Below are positions 60,840 through 64,000 of a stretch of 64,000 nt of DNA, piece after piece; within the stretch, counting starts at the first letter, position 1; every line of letters begins with the position of its first letter. Under the pieces are notes generated by a model that made no database searches, was not told the origin of the DNA, and saw only the letters and a program-made list of their open reading frames with translations. The DNA is taken from NCBI RefSeq assembly GCF_001186365.1, contig NZ_LDTZ01000019.1:1-64000 (forward strand), written 5' to 3'. Position numbers and translations under genes: made by a program. Source of the DNA: Gordonia jacobaea (GTDB taxonomy: Bacteria > Actinomycetota > Actinomycetes > Mycobacteriales > Mycobacteriaceae).

Positions 60840-61983
60840 CTGCCGTCGGGGTCGGGTAAGTCGGCGGCGGAGCCGGTGCGGTGTCCTTCTGCGGGAAGGG
60901 CGGCGCTTGGCTCCATGCCTGCGGCAGCAGCGGGAACCCGCTGTAGCCGAACGCCTTCCATGCCTCGGGATACTTCTGCTGAAGGATCTTCATGAACGTC
61001 GCGGTGTAATCGCCGAAAGTACTGACACCGACCAGCGATTCGAACCGTGGCCCGGACGCGACGGCCTCGCCGAGCGCGTTGGCGTACGGCCCCAGCCGGT
61101 CGAGGGTCTGTTTGAGGTTCTCCTCGTTGTCGTTGAGGATGTCGAGTACACCGTCGAGTTTCGTCAGTGCCGGCCGCAGTTGTTCGTTGTTCTCCTTGAT
61201 GAATCCGGATATCTGGTCGGCGACATCACGGGTACCACTGATGAGCTGCGCGATGGCGGTGCGTCGGAACTGCAGTTCGCCGACGAGCGAATTGGCATCC
61301 ACGAGAAGCTGATTGATCTGCTTGCTCCGGTCGCCGATGACGTCGGTGACACCGTTGGCCTTGGCCAGCAGTGCACGAAGGTTGTTGTCGCGGTCGGCAA
61401 TCGCCTTGGACAGCCGTGACACGCCGTCGACCGCGCCCTGTACTTCGTCGGGGGTCGACGAGAACGTCACCGACAGGGTGTCGAGGGCCTTGTTGAGCTG
61501 ATCGGTGTCGGTCTGTGCGAGCGAATTGGTCGACTCGTCGAGAGCGTCGGAGAGTGAATACGGTGCGATGGTGTTCCGGTTGGCGATCGACTCGCCCGGC
61601 CGGATACGTCCACCACCGTGTGGCAGGATCGTCAGATTCCTTCTGCCGAGCACTGTTTCGGTCTTGATCGCTGCCTGCGTATCCGTACCCATCACCACGG
61701 TGTCGTTCATGCGGAAGGTGACCGCGGCCTTCGTGCCCTGGTCGGTCGGTGCGAGCGCGATGTTCTCGACCGTACCGACCTTCACGCCGGAGACCGTCAC
61801 GATGTCGCCGTTCACCAGCCCGCCAGCGTCGTCGAAATACGCGGTGTATCTGCTGATCGGCGACAGATACGGCAGCTTGTCCATCTGCATCGCGACGATC
61901 ACGACCATCGCGGTGACGACGACGCCGATGAGGCCGATCTGAACTCGGCTGCGCCCGTTGAGGAGCGCCCGCTTCTCGCTCAT
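60832..61983 (-). CDS. Mce family protein MceC
   Basis: A 383-residue Mce subunit. The N-terminal helix IGLIGVVVTAMVVIVAMQMD precedes the MCE domain (YTAYFDDAGGLVNGDIVTVS near residue 46, then GVKVGTVENI). The needle region follows, and the C-terminal 50 residues are Pro-rich (PPTYPTPTAGG). The ATG at 61983 forms an ATGA with the mceB stop and is preferred to a codon at 61995. Confidence 0.93.
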   Translation of the reverse strand: MSEKRALLNGRSRVQIGLIGVVVTAMVVIVAMQMDKLPYLSPISRYTAYFDDAGGLVNGDIVTVSGVKVGTVENIALAPTDQGTKAAVTFRMNDTVVMGTDTQAAIKTETVLGRRNLTILPHGGGRIRPGESIANRNTIAPYSLSDALDESTNSLAQTDTDQLNKALDTLSVTFSSTPDEVQGAVDGVSRLSKAIADRDNNLRALLAKANGVTDVIGDRSKQINQLLVDANSLVGELQFRRTAIAQLISGTRDVADQISGFIKENNEQLRPALTKLDGVLDILNDNEENLKQTLDRLGPYANALGEAVASGPRFESLVGVSTFGDYTATFMKILQQKYPEAWKAFGYSGFPLLPQAWSQAPPFPQKDTAPAPPPTYPTPTAGG

Positions 61984-63047
61984 GTCGCCGCGCACCTCCC
62001 GCCGGCCTTCGTGGTATCGCCCATCACGTCGTTGGAGGTGAAGAAGTACTGCTTGCCGTCAGGTCCGCTGAGCAGCAAACGGATTCGACAGAAGTAGATC
62101 TGCAGCCATGCGCCGTAGCTGCCGAGATTGGAGAGCTTCTTGAAGTCGTTCGGCAGTCGTCCCGCGAGTTGTCGCAGGTATGGTTCCGACTTCAGCAGGT
62201 TGCCCGACACCGTGCCCGTCTCGGCGACGATCTGCTTGAGGTCGGGGCGGGTCGCTCCGAGCAACCCCGACAGTCCGTTGGTCACCGCGGCCGTCTGCGT
62301 CAGCGCATTGCCGATGGTTCCGCGCTGCGCCGACAGTCCGGTGATCAACTGCTGCATCTGATCGAGGCTCGTGTCGAGACCCTTCTTGTCCCCGTCGAGA
62401 ATGCCGAGCGTCTGGTTGAGGTTGTCGATGACGTCGCCGATCAACTGGTCTCGATCGGCGAGCGCGCCGGTGAACGACGACGTCTGCGCGAGCAGGTTGG
62501 TGAGCGCCTCCCGCTGGGCTCGGCCCTGGAAGACCTCGATCAACGACGCCGACAGCTGGTTCACCTCGTCGGGATTGAGCGTGCGGAACAGCGGCTTGAA
62601 CCCGCCGAGCAACTTGTCGAGGTCCATCGCGGGCTCGGTCTGCCCGATCGGGATCGTCGCACCCGAGGGCAGTGTGTCGTCGGGATCGCCACCGCCCTGC
62701 TCGATGTCGAGATAGCGGTCGCCGGTCAGGTTCTCGTAGCGGATCAACGCGCGCACCGACTTCGGCAGCCGGTACTTCTCATCGACGCTGAACGACACCT
62801 CGGCGTCGTTGTTCCGCGTCAACGCGACCTTGTCCACGGTCCCGACCTGCACACCGGCGATCTTCACCTTCGACCCCGACTTCATCTCCGACGCACTCAC
62901 GAAGATGGCGGAGTAGTCCGACGACGACCCCGGTCGATAGTTGCTGAACACCGCGACGAGGCCGACGAAAACCAAGATCATGACCGTCGCGAAGGCGCCC
63001 AGCTTGATGACGGTGGCGCGGAATGCGCGGGTGCGATTGTCAACCAC
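61980..63047 (-). CDS. Mce family protein MceB
   Basis: A 355-residue Mce subunit. The N-terminal helix (LGAFATVMILVFVGLVAVFS) is followed by the MCE domain (YSAIFVSASEMKSGSKVKIA near residue 44, then GVQVGTVDKVAL) and a helical needle. It ends with a Cys-containing segment (YFCRIRLLLSGPDGKQYFFT) typical of MceB proteins. It overlaps mceA by eight bases and mceC by four. Confidence 0.93.
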   Translation of the reverse strand: MVDNRTRAFRATVIKLGAFATVMILVFVGLVAVFSNYRPGSSSDYSAIFVSASEMKSGSKVKIAGVQVGTVDKVALTRNNDAEVSFSVDEKYRLPKSVRALIRYENLTGDRYLDIEQGGGDPDDTLPSGATIPIGQTEPAMDLDKLLGGFKPLFRTLNPDEVNQLSASLIEVFQGRAQREALTNLLAQTSSFTGALADRDQLIGDVIDNLNQTLGILDGDKKGLDTSLDQMQQLITGLSAQRGTIGNALTQTAAVTNGLSGLLGATRPDLKQIVAETGTVSGNLLKSEPYLRQLAGRLPNDFKKLSNLGSYGAWLQIYFCRIRLLLSGPDGKQYFFTSNDVMGDTTKAGGRCAAT

Positions 63048-64000
63048 GGGCGGGCTCCCCGAAGAGCACCTGGAAGAGCTTCTCGCGTGAGGCCTTGGCA
63101 GTGGTGCGTGGCTGGTAGGGCACCGGAGCGTTATCGGTCACGTAGAAACCCGAGTTGACGTCGGTTGTGGGATCACTCAGGGCTCCATCGCAGGTCGGCG
63201 GGCCGTCGGCGCCGACAATCGGGAGGCTCTGTGGATACGTGTACGGGTCGGTGCCCGGCTGCAATCCCGCGTATAGGAGCAGATTGTTGTTCTTTCCGCC
63301 GAGCATCGGCTTGGCGAGATCAGCTGCCTGCGCGCTCGCCGTCAAGAAGCACGTCAGTCCCGGCGACTGGTAGCCGAGAAGCCGCGCGACGGGGTTCAGG
63401 TTCGACAGTGTGTTGATCAGTGTCTGCTTGGGCGGCGAGAGCACGCCGTTGATCGTATTGGCCATCCCGGTCGCGTTGATCAGCAGCGCGTCGAGGTTGG
63501 CCGAGTTGTCGAGCAACGTGTTGCCGAGGAACGTCGCGTTGTCGATGGTCCGCATCAGATCCGGCATGGCGTCGGCGTACACATTGGTCGCTCCCGCGGC
63601 CTGTTCGATCGCCTCGTTGAGCTCCGGCAGATGAGGGTTGGTCTTCGCGAGCAACCCCGACAATTGGTCGAGCGACGCACCGATCTGCTTGCCCTGTCCC
63701 GACAGTGCGGTGTCGACGGCGCCCATCACGGCGTTGAGCTTGTCGGGCTGGAGGTCGGCGAGCACGTTGACCAACTGTTGGAAAACGGTGTTGAGTTCGA
63801 CGACGACGCGGTCGGCCGCGATGACCTGCCCGGCGTAGAGGTGGCCCTGCGGTCCGGTCTCCGGGATCACCAGGTTGACGGCTTTGGCCCCGAAAACCGT
63901 GTTGGATTTGATGTCTGCGGTCACGTTCGCGGGGATCTGCGACATTTTGTCGCTGTCGATGTCGAGGTCGAGCACCGCGTGACCGTCGGCCTGCCTGATC
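63040..64000 (-). CDS. Mce family protein MceA, 5' end beyond the window
   Basis: The first Mce subunit, truncated by the right edge; 319 residues are visible and its N-terminal helix and the first part of its MCE domain are missing. The visible part begins within the MCE domain (HAVLDLDIDSDKMSQIPANV, then TADIKSNTVFGAKAVNLV), continues through the helical needle, and contains SPGLTCFLTASAQAADLAKP near the C-terminus. The reading frame is open to base 64000, so the GTG at 63975 is not the start. The yrbE permease genes should lie just outside. Confidence 0.93.
   Translation of the reverse strand, partial: IRQADGHAVLDLDIDSDKMSQIPANVTADIKSNTVFGAKAVNLVIPETGPQGHLYAGQVIAADRVVVELNTVFQQLVNVLADLQPDKLNAVMGAVDTALSGQGKQIGASLDQLSGLLAKTNPHLPELNEAIEQAAGATNVYADAMPDLMRTIDNATFLGNTLLDNSANLDALLINATGMANTINGVLSPPKQTLINTLSNLNPVARLLGYQSPGLTCFLTASAQAADLAKPMLGGKNNNLLLYAGLQPGTDPYTYPQSLPIVGADGPPTCDGALSDPTTDVNSGFYVTDNAPVPYQPRTTAKASREKLFQVLFGEPARG

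Noticed and set aside
1..64000. CRISPR arrays, tRNA or rRNA genes, IS elements
   Set aside because: I looked for regular spacer-repeat patterns, cloverleaf sequences and transposase motifs and found none; the direct repeats present are short coding repeats or the 31-base set at 25258-25344.

Overview
This window is chromosome from a high-GC actinobacterium of the order Mycobacteriales (mycolic-acid bacteria). The evidence is a mycothiol glycosyltransferase (MshA), the SenX3-RegX3 phosphate pair, CarD, a MhuD haem-degrading enzyme, a six-gene mce operon with Mce-associated proteins, and two long blocks in the same order as in Mycobacterium tuberculosis. A Gordonia- or Williamsia-like genus is my guess; the sequence alone does not settle it. 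I saw no rRNA, tRNA, CRISPR array, insertion sequence or prophage gene.

Layout. (1) 1-20.3 kb is a housekeeping block matching the M. tuberculosis Rv0486-Rv0502 order: acyltransferase, epimerase, the tiny ribosomal protein bS22, a helix-turn-helix protein, proC, a thioesterase, a TIM-barrel protein, a membrane protein, Ppx, an Rv0495c-like protein, regX3-senX3, gpm, a YbjN protein and mshA. Inserted into it are a GGDEF diguanylate cyclase, a GNAT protein and an acyl-CoA ligase. (2) 20.4-36.5 kb is an accessory stretch: a cytochrome P450 with a TetR regulator; a zinc ABC transporter behind a clear Zur-like operator; an unusual repeat/stem region; two divergent lipoproteins, one a GH5-like hydrolase; a four-gene translationally coupled operon for an exported polysaccharide (BcsB-like protein, exosortase-like membrane protein, GT2 synthase, GT-C-like membrane protein); and two esterase/hydrolase genes. 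(3) 36.5-51.8 kb matches the M. tuberculosis Rv3579c-Rv3592 block: rlmB, cysS, ispF, ispD, carD, lpqE, radA, disA, an Rv3587c-like protein, canB, mutY, a hydrolase and mhuD. Inserted into it are a thioesterase, a MerR regulator fused to a sliding-clamp-like domain, and a Pro/Gln-repeat membrane protein. (4) 51.8-64 kb looks like lipid or steroid uptake and oxidation: an aldehyde dehydrogenase behind a perfect KstR-type operator, two short-chain dehydrogenases, and an mce operon (A-F plus two Mce-associated proteins) that runs off the right edge.

How the parts fit. Genes within operons are often joined by ATGA or GTGA stop/start overlaps, notably the zinc transporter, the polysaccharide operon, senX3-regX3 and the mce genes. 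Many first genes have a TANNNT -10 box 6-8 bases before the start codon, which predicts leaderless transcripts and was used to choose several starts. The window carries enzymes for two nucleotide second messengers: DisA (c-di-AMP) and a GGDEF protein (c-di-GMP). The BcsB-like polysaccharide operon has no PilZ domain, so a direct c-di-GMP link there is only a possibility.

The most unusual items are the polysaccharide operon at 27102-33827 with its neighbouring GH5-like lipoprotein, the MerR-sliding clamp fusion at 45098-46171, and the 31-base repeat/alternative-stem region at 25167-25344.
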